From Microbacterium foliorum (GTDB lineage Bacteria > Actinomycetota > Actinomycetes > Actinomycetales > Microbacteriaceae): 64,000 nt of DNA. Position 1 is the stretch's first letter, and each line of letters begins with the position of its first letter. The DNA is taken from contig NZ_CP031425.1 of NCBI RefSeq assembly GCF_003367705.1, forward strand, positions 124,001 through 188,000, in the 5' to 3' direction. This document shows, one piece after another, positions 1-8,659 of this stretch. Made by a program: the position numbers and the translations under genes. The notes beneath the pieces are model-generated. The model was not told the origin of the DNA, searched no databases, and saw nothing but the letters and a program-made list of their open reading frames with translations.

Positions 1-33
1 CTCCTCGAGACCTACGGGCGGGACTCGGCGTGA
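1..33 (+). CDS. 3' end of a truncated upstream gene
   Basis: The first ten codons read LLETYGRDSA and then stop at TGA. Only the C-terminus lies in the window, so the product cannot be named. A hairpin follows directly (45-71), consistent with a real gene ending here. Confidence 0.45.
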   Translation, partial: LLETYGRDSA

Positions 34-44
34 TCCGCAAGAGA

Positions 45-71
45 ATCCGCCCGGGGCGCTCGCGGGCGGAT
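45..71 (+). terminator. hairpin after the truncated first gene
   Basis: Arms ATCCGCCCG (45-53) and CGGGCGGAT (63-71) are perfectly complementary around a 9-nt loop. It sits 12 nt after the stop codon. There is no T-run, as usual for high-GC actinobacterial terminators. Confidence 0.5.
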
Positions 72-241
72 GCCGGTGGGCGATCCGTTCCGGCATCCGC
101 TCCGAACAGACACGGGAGGCAGGGCGCGTTCCGCGCGCGCTGACCGGGATTGTTACTCACATCGACAGCCCCGCGCGCAAGCCTGGGACGGATGTCGCAG
201 ACCTCTATTACGCTCGAACCCACATCCGAGGAGGCAGGACC

Positions 242-544
242 ATGAAGGCTGTACTCGCAGGAACCGTCATCGCCGAGGCAGACGAGAGCGATCTCGCACG
301 CATCGAAGGCAACTGGTACTTCCCGCCCGCATCGATCACCGAGGGAGCGCTCGTCGAGAGCCCGACCCCGTACACCTGTCCGTGGAAGGGTGCTGCCCAG
401 TACTTCTCCGTGCAGGCCGGAGGCGAGCTGCACACCGACTACGCGTGGTCGTACCCGACGCCGTTCCCGAGCGCGTTCGATCGCGTCGGCAAGGACTTCT
501 CGGGCTTCGTCGCGTTCGATCCACGGGTCGAGGTCTCCGAATGA
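242..544 (+). CDS. DUF427 domain protein
   Basis: A 100-residue soluble protein that matches the DUF427 family in length and pattern: an N-terminal beta strand with NWYFPPASI, a central TPYTCPWKG segment, and a C-terminal block with DYAWSYPTPF and VAFDPRVEV. The molecular function of the family is not established, and I infer none. The ATG is preceded by a strong GAGGAGG ribosome binding site (230-236), which fixes the start. It stands alone, 64 bp before the osmoprotectant operon and on the same strand, so read-through is possible, but the spacing gives no reason to assign a transport role. Confidence 0.85.
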   Translation: MKAVLAGTVIAEADESDLARIEGNWYFPPASITEGALVESPTPYTCPWKGAAQYFSVQAGGELHTDYAWSYPTPFPSAFDRVGKDFSGFVAFDPRVEVSE

Positions 545-608
545 CCTCCGTATGCCGCAGTCGGGGCGCTGACGCGCGTCTCGTCGATCCTCCGTCTGGA
601 GACCAGCC

Positions 609-1496
609 ATGATCGAATTCCGCAACGTCACCAAGCAGTTCCCCGACGGCACCACCGCCGTGAAGGACTTCAGCCTGGTGCTGCCGTCCCGCAAGACGAC
701 GGTCTTCGTCGGGTCCTCGGGGTGTGGCAAGACCACCCTCCTGCGCATGATCAACCGCATGGTCGAACCGACCTCCGGTGACATCGAGATCGACGGCGAG
801 AACGTCCTCGGCGGCGATCCCGTGCAGCTGCGGCGGAGCATCGGGTACGTCATGCAGAACTCCGGGCTCATGCCGCACTTCACCGTGATCGACAACGTCG
901 CCACCGTGCTGCGCCTGACCGGGGTCAAGAAGGGGCCGGCCCACGACCGGGCGCGCGAGCTGCTCACGACCGTCGGCCTCGACCAGTCGCTGGCCGATCG
1001 GTACCCGAGCCAGCTCTCGGGCGGGCAGCAGCAGCGCGTGGGCGTGGCCCGCGGGCTCGCGGCCGACCCCAACATCCTGCTCATGGACGAGCCGTTCGGC
1101 GCGGTCGACCCGATCGTGCGCGCCGATCTGCAGACCGAGACGCTGCGGCTGCAGCGCGAGCTCGACAAGACGGTCGTCTTCGTCACGCACGACATCGACG
1201 AGGCGTTCCTGCTCGGCGACCAGGTCGTGATCCTCGACAAGGGCGCGCGCATCGTGCAGGTGGGCAGCCCGAGCGAGATCATCGAGAACCCGGCCGACGA
1301 CTTCGTGTCGTCCTTCATCGGTGCCGACCGCGGACGCCGCGCTCTGCATCTGCGGGAGACGCCGCACGGCACCGTCGTCGTCGACTCCGAAGGTCGCACG
1401 CAGGGAGCCATCGTGGCCGACGTCGAGAGGTCCGACGGTCCTCTCGCAGGACCGGATGCGGAAGCGCTCGGTGCCGTTCGGGGCGATCTGGCGTGA
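609..1496 (+). CDS. osmoprotectant (OpuC-type) ABC transporter ATPase
   Basis: Energises uptake of betaine-like compatible solutes at the membrane. The 295-residue protein has Walker A GSSGCGKT at about residues 35-42, signature LSGGQQQR at about 136-143, Walker B ILLMDE at about 156-161, and the switch histidine in VFVTHDIDEAF. The phrase RMINRMVEPTSG is typical of the ProV/OpuCA subgroup. The tail after about residue 240 is short and lacks a clear CBS pair. It overlaps the first permease gene by 4 bp (GTGA), so translation is probably coupled. First gene of a four-gene operon: ATPase, two permeases, lipoprotein. The exact solute (betaine, carnitine, choline, proline betaine) cannot be told from sequence. 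Confidence 0.88.
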   Translation: MIEFRNVTKQFPDGTTAVKDFSLVLPSRKTTVFVGSSGCGKTTLLRMINRMVEPTSGDIEIDGENVLGGDPVQLRRSIGYVMQNSGLMPHFTVIDNVATVLRLTGVKKGPAHDRARELLTTVGLDQSLADRYPSQLSGGQQQRVGVARGLAADPNILLMDEPFGAVDPIVRADLQTETLRLQRELDKTVVFVTHDIDEAFLLGDQVVILDKGARIVQVGSPSEIIENPADDFVSSFIGADRGRRALHLRETPHGTVVVDSEGRTQGAIVADVERSDGPLAGPDAEALGAVRGDLA

Positions 1497-2173
1497 ACTG
1501 GGTCACCGACAACCTCGGTCTCATCTTCGAGCTGACTCTGGTGCATCTCCGGCAGAGCATCATCCCCATCGTGCTCGGCTTCGTGCTGTCGCTGCCTCTC
1601 GGGTGGGTCGCCTGGCGGTTCCGACTCGTGCGCGGACCCATCATCGTCCTGACCGGTCTGCTGTACACGATCCCCTCGCTCGCGCTGCTGATCCTGCTGC
1701 CGGCCGCCCTCGGCTACTCGGCCATCAGTGAGTCGAACCTCGTGATCGCCCTGACGATCTATGCGATCGCGATTCTCGTGCGGGCGGTGTCCGACGGCCT
1801 CGACTCGGTCGACGACGGAGTGCGACAGGCGGCGACCGCCACCGGATTCGCCGCCTTCCGCCGCTTCTGGGCGGTGGAGTTCCCCCTCGCCGGACCGGTC
1901 ATCCTCGCCGGGCTCCGAGTCACCGCGGTGAGCACGATCTCGCTCGCCACGGTCGGCATCCTGATCGGCGTCACGAACCTCGGTTATCTCTTCACCAACG
2001 GCCTCGAGCGCCGTATCATCGCCGAGGTCTTCGCCGGCGTGATCGCAGTCGTCGTCATCGCCCTCGTGATCGACCTCATCCTGTTGCTGGTCGGTCGCGC
2101 GCTGATGCCGTGGACACGCGCCGCGTCCAAGCCGACCGCCGCCCGCGCGCTCGCCGTGGGGGCTCCCGCATGA
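1493..2173 (+). CDS. osmoprotectant ABC transporter permease 1
   Basis: A 226-residue integral membrane protein of the OpuCB/ProW class with about five or six transmembrane segments. The cytoplasmic coupling loop reads DGVRQAATATGFAAFRRFW, followed by VEFPLAGPVILAGLR, as in binding-protein-dependent permeases. The GTG start overlaps the ATPase stop, and its own stop overlaps the next permease start as ATGA. Two permeases plus one ATPase and one lipoprotein is the usual OpuC arrangement, so this one is inferred to form a heterodimer with its neighbour. Confidence 0.88.
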   Translation: MNWVTDNLGLIFELTLVHLRQSIIPIVLGFVLSLPLGWVAWRFRLVRGPIIVLTGLLYTIPSLALLILLPAALGYSAISESNLVIALTIYAIAILVRAVSDGLDSVDDGVRQAATATGFAAFRRFWAVEFPLAGPVILAGLRVTAVSTISLATVGILIGVTNLGYLFTNGLERRIIAEVFAGVIAVVVIALVIDLILLLVGRALMPWTRAASKPTAARALAVGAPA

Positions 2174-2904
2174 ACCTCTTCGCGGAAGCCATCGCCTGGA
2201 TGCTCGCCCCCGCGCAGTGGACGGGCAGCTACGCGCTGCCCGTGCTGCTCGGTCAGCACCTCGTGCTCACGGCGGTCTCGGTACTGGTCGCGGCGGTCAT
2301 CGCCCTCCCGATCGGCTGGCTCATCGGTCACACGGGACGCGGTCGCGAGATCGCGGTCGCCGTGTCGGGAGCGGCTCGCGCGATCCCCGCCTTCGGACTG
2401 ATGGTCCTGCTCGTCCTTCTGCTCGGCGTCCTCCGCGTGCCGCAGGCCGCTGTCGTCACGTTCGTGCTGCTGGCGATCCCGTCGCTGCTCGCGGGCGCCT
2501 ACACGGGGCTCGAGGCCATCGACCGTCGGGTCATCGACGCCGCGAAGGCCATGGGCATGACCGGCTGGCAGGTCTTCTGGAAGGTCGAGGTGCCGCTCGG
2601 TCTGCCGTTGCTGGTCGGCGGCATCCGCTCGGCTCTGCTGCAGGTCATCGCCACGGTCACGATCGCCGCATACGTCAACCTCGGCGGCCTCGGATACCCG
2701 ATCATCCAGGGCATCCCGCTGCGTCGGTTCGATCAGGTGCTCGCCGGCGCGATCATCGTCGCCGTGCTCGCTCTCATCGTCGACCTGCTGCTCGCGGCCG
2801 CCCAGCATGCTGCAGTCCCCGCGGGCCTGCGCACCGGCCGGCAGACCAAGCCCCGGGGCCGAGCCTCGGCGCGACCCGCAGCCGTGACGCCCGCGGCCGC
2901 CTGA
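2170..2904 (+). CDS. osmoprotectant ABC transporter permease 2
   Basis: A 244-residue permease of the same family as its upstream partner. The coupling loop is AKAMGMTGWQVFWKVEVPLG, and the C-terminal third contains NLGGLGYPIIQGI. I chose the ATG at 2170 (MNLFAEAIAWM). It overlaps the previous stop as ATGA, and the reading frame upstream of it only mirrors the end of permease 1. The last 30 residues are a charged and Ala/Pro-rich cytoplasmic tail. It probably pairs with permease 1 to form the membrane channel. Confidence 0.88.
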   Translation: MNLFAEAIAWMLAPAQWTGSYALPVLLGQHLVLTAVSVLVAAVIALPIGWLIGHTGRGREIAVAVSGAARAIPAFGLMVLLVLLLGVLRVPQAAVVTFVLLAIPSLLAGAYTGLEAIDRRVIDAAKAMGMTGWQVFWKVEVPLGLPLLVGGIRSALLQVIATVTIAAYVNLGGLGYPIIQGIPLRRFDQVLAGAIIVAVLALIVDLLLAAAQHAAVPAGLRTGRQTKPRGRASARPAAVTPAAA

Positions 2905-2956
2905 ACCGCCCCTCACCGTGCACCACCCCACAGCAGTCCCAGAGAAGAGGAAGTCC

Positions 2957-3892
2957 ATGTTCACAGCGTTCACAGCACGAGGCAAGCGCTCCGTCTTCGC
3001 CGTAGGCCTCGTCGCCGCGGCGGCGCTCGCCCTGTCCGCCTGCAGCTCGAGCAACCCGCTCGACGAGCCGTCCGACGAGTCGAGCTCCGGCTCGGGCAGC
3101 GGAGACACGATCGTCGTCGGTTCTCAGGCGTACTACTCGAACGAGATCATCGCCGAGATCTACGCGCAGGCGCTCGAGGGCGCCGGCTTCGACGTCGAGA
3201 AGAAGCTCAACATCGGCCAGCGCGACGCGTACATGCCCGACGTCGAGTCCGGCGCGATCAACGTCTTCCCCGAGTACACGGGCAGCCTGCTCGAGTACAT
3301 CTCCGATGACGACGTGACCGTGACCAGCCCCGATGACGTCTACGCCGCGTTGCAGGATGCGCTGCCCGACAGCCTCACGGCCCTCGACTTCGCCGAAGCG
3401 ACCGACCAGGACTCCTACACGGTGCTGAAGAGCTTCGCCGAGGAGAACGACCTGAAGACGATCGGCGACCTCAGCAAGGTCACCTCGCAGGTCACCATCG
3501 GCGCGTCGCCCGAGTTCGAGCAGCGTCCGTACAGCCCGGCCCGGGCCAAAGAGGTCTACGGCGTCGACCTGACGTTCTCGGCCACCGGCCCGACCACGCT
3601 CGAGTCGCTGCTCGCCGGCCAGATCCAGGTCGCAGACATCTACACCGCCGACCCGGCCTTCGAGACCGAAGACATCGTCGCCCTGGAAGACCCCGAGAAC
3701 CTCATCATCTCGTCGAACGTCGTGCCGATCGTCTCGAGTGACATCGCCGACGACGTGTCCGACGTGCTCAACGCGATCAGCGCCAAGCTGACCGGTGAGG
3801 AGCTCGTCGCCCTCAACGTGCTGAGCACGGTCGACCAGCAGTCCTCCGCCGAGATCGCCAAGAAGTGGCTGGCTGACAACGACCTCAGCTGA
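2957..3892 (+). CDS. osmoprotectant-binding lipoprotein
   Basis: Extracellular solute-binding protein of the OpuAC/OsmX type, 311 residues. It starts with basic residues, a hydrophobic signal and the lipobox LSAC, so the mature protein is a lipid-anchored binding protein. A Ser/Gly/Asp-rich linker leads into TIVVGSQAYYSNEIIAEI, the characteristic first strand and ligand loop of the family; later motifs are FPEYTGSLLEY and QPYSPA-like RPYSPARAKEVYG. The ATG at 2957 follows AGAGAAGAGGAAG, an acceptable ribosome binding site. Last gene of the operon; a strong hairpin follows at 3909-3949. Confidence 0.9.
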   Translation: MFTAFTARGKRSVFAVGLVAAAALALSACSSSNPLDEPSDESSSGSGSGDTIVVGSQAYYSNEIIAEIYAQALEGAGFDVEKKLNIGQRDAYMPDVESGAINVFPEYTGSLLEYISDDDVTVTSPDDVYAALQDALPDSLTALDFAEATDQDSYTVLKSFAEENDLKTIGDLSKVTSQVTIGASPEFEQRPYSPARAKEVYGVDLTFSATGPTTLESLLAGQIQVADIYTADPAFETEDIVALEDPENLIISSNVVPIVSSDIADDVSDVLNAISAKLTGEELVALNVLSTVDQQSSAEIAKKWLADNDLS

Positions 3893-3908
3893 CCACTGTC
3901 GTCCCGTC

Positions 3909-3949
3909 GCAGAAGTGCCCGGTCCCGCACGGGGGCCGGGCACTTCTGC
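3909..3949. terminator. bidirectional terminator hairpin
   Basis: Perfect 14-bp arms GCAGAAGTGCCCGG (3909-3922) and CCGGGCACTTCTGC (3936-3949) lie between the convergent ends of the osmoprotectant operon and the AI-2E-family gene. It can serve both. Confidence 0.85.
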
Positions 3950-3971
3950 ATCCGCCGGCGGGTAGCGAGCG

Positions 3972-5273
3972 CTAGACCCGGGAGTCCTGCCGGGGGATCA
4001 GCACCTGCTTGATGATGATGAGGATGGATGCCGCAACCGGAACAGCGACCAGCGCACCGAGCAGGCCGAGCAGCGTGCCGCCGGCGAGGGCGCCGATCAC
4101 GACGAGGGCTCCGGGCACGGCGACCGCACGGTTCATCACGCGCGGGGTGATCACGTACGCCTCGATCTGCATGTAGACGAGGTAGACGATCGCGAAGACG
4201 AGGGCAGCGATCGGATCGCTGAACAGCGCGAGTCCGGTGCCGATGATCCAGAAGATCACCGAACCGACGAGCGGGATGAGCGTGATGCAGAACGCGACCG
4301 TCGCCATCAGCGGAGGGAAGGGCAGCCCGAGGAAGAAGTACAGCAGGAACGCGAGGATCGCGTTGCAGAACGCGAGCACCACCATGCCCATCACGTAGGC
4401 GCCGACCGAATCGGTGATCTGATCGGTGATGTCGCTCGCACGAGCGCGGTCGCGGGCGGGAGCGAGGCGCAGCATCCCCACCTTCATCGCGGGCAGCGTG
4501 GCGACGAAGTAGAGAGTCAGCACCAGTACGACGATGATTCCCGAGATGGCGTTCGCGATCGAGGCGCCGACCTGCAGCGCCCCGCCCCCGATCGCGGCGA
4601 TGTTGCCCGGATCGGTGAGGAACTTCTGCACGTCGGAGACGAGCGTCTGGAACTGATCGCCGAACTGCGCGTCGAGTGTGGCGTAGATGTCGCTGCGCGT
4701 GAACTCCTGGATCATGCCGGGGACGGCCTTGACGAAGCCCGCGATCTGGTCGATGACGACCGGGAGCACCATCCAGAGGACCAGCGCGATCACCACGACC
4801 AGCCCGGCGATCGAGGCGACGACGGAGAGCGCCCGCGAGAGCCCGCGTCGCTCGAGGAACCGCACGGTCGGGTCGAGGCCGAGGGCGGCGAACAGCGCGA
4901 GAGCGATGTAGATGAGGACAGTGGAGAGGTTGGCGACCGCCAGGCCGAGGACGAGGGCCGCCAGACCGCCGAGCGTCACCAGGAAGCCGAACACGAAGGG
5001 GCGGTCGATCCGGGTCCAGAACGAACGGCTGGGGGTCATCGGCTCGATGATCACCGGACGGGGGGAGGCGAGCGCATGTGCGACAGCGGTGTCGGCCGGG
5101 CCGGTGGTGTGCGGGTCGGTCGCGTGCGGTTCGGCGTCGTGCGGGTCCGCCGGAACGGGATGCTCGGTCGCTGCTGCCGTGTCGACGGTGAGAGCCGGCA
5201 GCGAGGCCGCCGCGGGAGCCCCGGATGCCGCATCGGGCGCTGTCGAGGAGGGGTCCTGATCTTCACGGCTCAT
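3972..5273 (-). CDS. AI-2E family transporter (PerM/YhhT-like permease)
   Basis: A 433-residue membrane protein with the family pattern: paired hydrophobic helices near the start of the core, a long amphipathic middle (about residues 190-270), then a cluster of helices with the conserved PFPPLMATVAFCITLIPLVG region and a closing VPVAASI segment. The first 100 residues are a poorly conserved Ala/Pro/His/Asp-rich cytoplasmic extension with repeated ADPHD/ATDPHTTG-like words. Substrates of such proteins vary (autoinducer-2 in a few, sodium/proton exchange in others), so none is assigned. The start is the ATG giving MSREDQDPSS. Divergent from the chorismate mutase gene. Confidence 0.85.
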   Translation of the reverse strand: MSREDQDPSSTAPDAASGAPAAASLPALTVDTAAATEHPVPADPHDAEPHATDPHTTGPADTAVAHALASPRPVIIEPMTPSRSFWTRIDRPFVFGFLVTLGGLAALVLGLAVANLSTVLIYIALALFAALGLDPTVRFLERRGLSRALSVVASIAGLVVVIALVLWMVLPVVIDQIAGFVKAVPGMIQEFTRSDIYATLDAQFGDQFQTLVSDVQKFLTDPGNIAAIGGGALQVGASIANAISGIIVVLVLTLYFVATLPAMKVGMLRLAPARDRARASDITDQITDSVGAYVMGMVVLAFCNAILAFLLYFFLGLPFPPLMATVAFCITLIPLVGSVIFWIIGTGLALFSDPIAALVFAIVYLVYMQIEAYVITPRVMNRAVAVPGALVVIGALAGGTLLGLLGALVAVPVAASILIIIKQVLIPRQDSRV

Positions 5274-5375
5274 GTGCTCACGATACTGCCGACGCGGGTG
5301 CCGCCTGCAGGATGTGGAGCCCGCGCCCGCGCACACGGAGGGTCGTGTGGCCCCGTGTTTCCGTAGAGTAGGGGC

Positions 5376-5675
5376 ATGACCGCCGTCGAAGATCCTCGGG
5401 CTGAGCTCCTCCGCCTTCGCGCCAGCATCGACAACATCGATGCCGCCCTCATCTTCATGCTCGCCGAGCGGTTCCGGGCGACGCAGCAGGTCGGCCAGCT
5501 CAAGGCCATGCACGAGATGCCGGCGTCCGACCCCGGCCGCGAGGAGCAACAGGTCGCGAGGCTCAAGTCGCTCGCGGAGGAGGCGCATCTCGACCCCGAG
5601 TTCGCCGAGAAGTGGTTCAACTTCGTGGTGGCCGAGGTCATCCGCCATCACACCGAAGCCGCAGAAGGACGATGA
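5376..5675 (+). CDS. chorismate mutase (AroQ class)
   Basis: Converts chorismate to prephenate on the way to phenylalanine and tyrosine. The 99-residue, all-helical protein has the AroQ layout: an N-terminal helix LRLRASIDNIDAALIFMLAER with the catalytic arginine, KAMHEMPASDPGREEQQ around residue 50, and a third helix ending FNFVVAEVIRHH. There is no fused dehydratase or dehydrogenase domain. A TAGAGT box (5364-5369) lies exactly 6 nt before the ATG, so the transcript is probably leaderless. Divergent from the AI-2E-family gene. Confidence 0.9.
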   Translation: MTAVEDPRAELLRLRASIDNIDAALIFMLAERFRATQQVGQLKAMHEMPASDPGREEQQVARLKSLAEEAHLDPEFAEKWFNFVVAEVIRHHTEAAEGR

Positions 5676-5734
5676 TCCGGTCGTCCGAGCGGATGACAGT
5701 GTGTGCAGCACTCACCCGCCCGGAGACCGAACTA

Positions 5735-5751
5735 AGTTTATTGAATAAACT
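5735..5751. promoter_or_regulatory. perfect palindrome, probable operator of the ROK regulator
   Basis: AGTTTATT-G-AATAAACT is a perfect inverted repeat (8-bp arms, 1-nt centre) and very A/T-rich against its surroundings. It lies about 60-80 bp before the ROK regulator start. Autoregulation is inferred from position. Confidence 0.6.
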
Positions 5752-5813
5752 ATGACCGAGCGTACGCAGGGCATCGGAGCGTGTCAACAGAGGGCGTCGA
5801 CGGGATCGGATCC

Positions 5814-6980
5814 ATGCTGAACAGCGATGACACCCTCGACACCCAGGCGGCCCTCCGTCGGGCGAACCTGCGCCGTGCTCTGCAGCTCGTCTTCAGCGAA
5901 CCCGGTGTGCAGACCCGCGCGGGAATCGCCCGGGCCACCGGCCTCACCGCGGCGACCGCGTCGTCGCTCGTCGCCGAGCTCATCGATCTCGACCTCATCG
6001 TCGACGGCGAGCAGGCGGCCAGCACCGGAGGCAAGCGTGCGACGACCCTGACGATCGACGCGAGCCGTCACCTCATCGTCGTCGTCGTGATCAGGCCCTC
6101 CGAGGCTGCGCTCGCTCTGGTGGCCCTCGACGGAACCGTGGTCGAGTCCCGCCGGATCTCGTACGCACCGAGCTCGAGGGACGCGGTCCTCGATGAGGCC
6201 GTCGCCCGCATCGCCGCGGAGTACGCGGGTCGCCTTCTCGTGGTGGGCGTGCAGCTGCCCGGCACCACGGACGGACGTCGTGTGCTCGAGAGTGTGCAGC
6301 TCGACTGGACCGACGTCGCGCTCGCCGACCGTCTCGAACGGGCGATCGGCGTGCCGGTGCTGCTCGTCAACGACGTGGATGCCGAGGCCATCGCCGAAGC
6401 CGCCCGCGAAGACGAGGCCGCCGGCTACCGCCTCTTCGTCCACCTCGGCACGGGCATCGGCGCGGCGGTGACTCTCGACGGCGAACTGGCCCCGGGCCCG
6501 CGCGACCGGGCCGGCGAGATCGGGCACGTGCAAGTGCAGTTCGGCGACGACGCCCGAGCGTGCCGCTGTGGGCGGCGGGGATGCCTCGAAGCCGTGGCCT
6601 CGATGACGGCCATGCTCGGCGACGACGTCGACGACGCGATGGACGAGGCGGCGATCGCCGTGCTCGCGGCCTCCGCCGACGAGCGACGTCTGGTCGTCGG
6701 GGCGCGGGCTCTCGCGGGCAGCATCCGTCTCATCGCGGCGGTTCTCGATGCGCGGGAGGTCGTGATCGGCGGACCGGCGCGGGCGCTCGGTGACCGGTTC
6801 CTCCGACTCGTGCAGAGCGAGATCGACTATCCGGCGATGGGCACCGTCGGTGTGTCCGTGCGGTACTCGGCCGCCGACGCCTCTATCTCGACAGGCGTCG
6901 CCCAGGTGGCGCTGTCCCGCGCACTGGGCGTGCGCTGGAGCCCGGCGCAGCTGCGCCCGGCATCCGTCGCAGCACCCTGA
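5814..6980 (+). CDS. ROK family transcriptional regulator
   Basis: DNA-binding sugar-responsive regulator of the NagC/XylR class. A winged helix-turn-helix occupies about residues 10-65 (ARATGLTAATASSLVAELIDLDLI). A ROK domain follows, with the glycine-rich phosphate loop LGTGIGAAV and the zinc motif CRCGRRGCLEAV. Usual family length is about 390 residues. The ATG at 5814 (MLNSDDTL) is chosen. A GTG at 5781 in the same frame is possible, but its upstream GGAG is too close. No sugar genes are directly adjacent on this strand; the nearest candidates are the ABC importer genes at 7737-10936, so its target is open. Confidence 0.85.
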   Translation: MLNSDDTLDTQAALRRANLRRALQLVFSEPGVQTRAGIARATGLTAATASSLVAELIDLDLIVDGEQAASTGGKRATTLTIDASRHLIVVVVIRPSEAALALVALDGTVVESRRISYAPSSRDAVLDEAVARIAAEYAGRLLVVGVQLPGTTDGRRVLESVQLDWTDVALADRLERAIGVPVLLVNDVDAEAIAEAAREDEAAGYRLFVHLGTGIGAAVTLDGELAPGPRDRAGEIGHVQVQFGDDARACRCGRRGCLEAVASMTAMLGDDVDDAMDEAAIAVLAASADERRLVVGARALAGSIRLIAAVLDAREVVIGGPARALGDRFLRLVQSEIDYPAMGTVGVSVRYSAADASISTGVAQVALSRALGVRWSPAQLRPASVAAP

Positions 6981-7036
6981 CCGAGGAGCAAACGCCGACG
7001 CACCCGAATCGACGCCTCCACGGCGCCGGATCACTC

Positions 7037-7513
7037 TCAGCGCGTGGCGATCCCGACGAGCGCGGCGACGAGTCCGGCGATCACCAGGACGACGATCGCG
7101 AGGACGTGCACGATCTTGCCGGCGACGAGCATCGGCAGGTCCGGTCCGTCGTACGACGCGGGGTTGAAGAGCACGCCGCGCGCGTGGAAGCTCCAGCGCA
7201 TGCTGAACCCGATGCGCCGCAGTGCGTGCGACGGCGCGCGAAACGTCTGCCCGCGCTCTTCGCGTGACGACTTCCACGCCGCCTGCGCCGCGTACCAGGC
7301 GATCACGAAGAAGGGCATCGCGAGAGACACCGCCCAGGCGATGAGCGCGACGCCGATCAGGGTGCCCGCCCCGGGATCGAGCTCTCGGAGGAAGAACATC
7401 CCGAGAGCCGCGAGTCCGACCGCCACGGGCACGAGCACCACGCCCCAGCCCCATCCGGGGTACGCACCGGTCGTCTGACGTCTGTCGACGCGCCCCGCAT
7501 CCTGCCACGTCAT
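7037..7513 (-). CDS. hypothetical membrane protein
   Basis: 158 residues with three to four hydrophobic segments (about residues 20-45, 50-80 and 125-155) separated by a basic loop containing SSREERGQTFRAP. I do not recognise a family. The ATG is preceded by an AGGGGGG ribosome binding site, which excludes the longer Arg-rich in-frame extension. It lies downstream of the sugar ABC operon on the same strand, but the palindromic hairpin at 7625-7703 separates them, so cotranscription is doubtful. Confidence 0.65.
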   Translation of the reverse strand: MTWQDAGRVDRRQTTGAYPGWGWGVVLVPVAVGLAALGMFFLRELDPGAGTLIGVALIAWAVSLAMPFFVIAWYAAQAAWKSSREERGQTFRAPSHALRRIGFSMRWSFHARGVLFNPASYDGPDLPMLVAGKIVHVLAIVVLVIAGLVAALVGIATR

Positions 7514-7624
7514 CTGATTCCCCCCTGCCTCACCGCACCGGACGGCGGAGTCGACCGTGCCAGCGTAACCGGGCCCATGTGCAGACGGCGATCGCCCGGA
7601 CTCTCGCTGGGCGAATCCGGTGGA

Positions 7625-7703
7625 CCGTCTGCAGGACCGGGGCACGGCTGCACGATCGAATCGGCCGGATGGCCCTGCATCCGTGCCGAAGTCCTGCAGA
7701 CGG
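7625..7703. repeat. palindromic repeat, TGCAGGA family copy 1
   Basis: Arms 7625-7652 and 7676-7703. The outer 13 bp (CCGTCTGCAGGAC / GTCCTGCAGACGG) pair perfectly, and the inner part GGCACGGnTGCA pairs after a 3-bp mismatch block. Its arms share the words TGCAGGAnnnnGGCACG with the two copies at 21891-22073. It sits 34 nt past the stop of the MalG-type gene and may double as its terminator. Confidence 0.7.
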
Positions 7704-7736
7704 GACGAGATGAGACCGCCCAGGGACCCCGACGAC

Positions 7737-8657
7737 CTACTTGACGCTACCGGCGGTGAGCCCGCCGACCAGACGCTTCTCGATGAGCATGAACAGGATG
7801 ACGACCGGCAGGATCGCGACGATCGAGACGCCGAACACGTACTGCCAGCTGGTCTCGTACTGACCGACGAACTTGGTCAGCGCGACCGACAGCGGCTGGT
7901 TCTTGTCGGTGGAGAGGATCACCAGCGATGCGGCGAACTCGTTCCAGCAGGCGACGAACGTGAAGACGATCGCGGTGACGATTCCCGGCCACACGAGCGG
8001 CAGGTTGATCTTGAAGAGCACGGTGAAGCGCCCTGCTCCGTCGATCTGGGCGGCCTCGTCGATCTCCTTGGGGATGCCGGCGAAGAACGAGTGCATGATC
8101 CAGACCGCGAACGACAGGTTGAACGCCGCGTTGATGAAGATCATCGCCGCCCACGTGTCGCTGAGCCCCAGCACCGTGAACTGGCGGAACAGGCCGGAGG
8201 TCAACACCGCGGGCTGCAGCATCTGCGTCACGATCACCAGGAACAGGAAGACCATGCGTCCGGGGAACGTGAAGCGGGCGGTGTAGTACGCGGCGGGCAG
8301 CGAGACCAGGAGCACGAGCAGGGTCGCGAACACGGCGATGATGATCGTCGAGATCAGGTTGTAGGGCAGCGGCGTCTCGGGGGTCGACCACATCGAGATG
8401 TAGTTCTCCCAGTGCCACTCGATCGGCAGGTAGGTCGGGTCGACCGACCGGATCTGCGGCTTGGTCTTCACACTGCCGAAGAACATGATCAGGTACGGCA
8501 GCACGAAGATCGCGAGCACGAGCAGGCCGGCGGCCATGCGCAGGATGACGCGGGGCAGCGTCACCTGGTCTTCGGTGTACCGGCGCTTGCGTCCGGGGAT
8601 GCGGGGTGCGGCGTCGTCTCCGGCGGTGGTGACGAGGGCGGTCTCGGTCAGGGTCAC
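7737..8657 (-). CDS. carbohydrate ABC transporter permease, MalG type
   Basis: 306-residue inner permease of a CUT1 sugar importer with six transmembrane helices. The EAA loop reads EIDEAAQIDGAGRFTVLF, the ATPase contact site. The gene starts with GTG, placed just after an excellent AAGGAGGT ribosome binding site that lies inside the end of the upstream MalF gene, with a 2-bp gap between stop and start. It forms a heterodimer with the MalF-type protein. No ATPase gene is present in this operon; such importers usually borrow a shared MsmK-type ATPase encoded elsewhere (family knowledge). Confidence 0.9.
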   Translation of the reverse strand: MTLTETALVTTAGDDAAPRIPGRKRRYTEDQVTLPRVILRMAAGLLVLAIFVLPYLIMFFGSVKTKPQIRSVDPTYLPIEWHWENYISMWSTPETPLPYNLISTIIIAVFATLLVLLVSLPAAYYTARFTFPGRMVFLFLVIVTQMLQPAVLTSGLFRQFTVLGLSDTWAAMIFINAAFNLSFAVWIMHSFFAGIPKEIDEAAQIDGAGRFTVLFKINLPLVWPGIVTAIVFTFVACWNEFAASLVILSTDKNQPLSVALTKFVGQYETSWQYVFGVSIVAILPVVILFMLIEKRLVGGLTAGSVK

Positions 8658-8659
8658 GA

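Noticed and set aside
336..1367. Large reverse-strand frame opposite the OpuC ATPase, and many similar long frames
   Set aside because: High-GC antisense shadows: Arg/Asp/His-rich, no motifs, and overlapping well-supported genes.
5752..5820. 22-codon leader peptide frame before the ROK regulator
   Set aside because: The start lies inside the palindrome edge, with no ribosome binding site and no attenuator structure.
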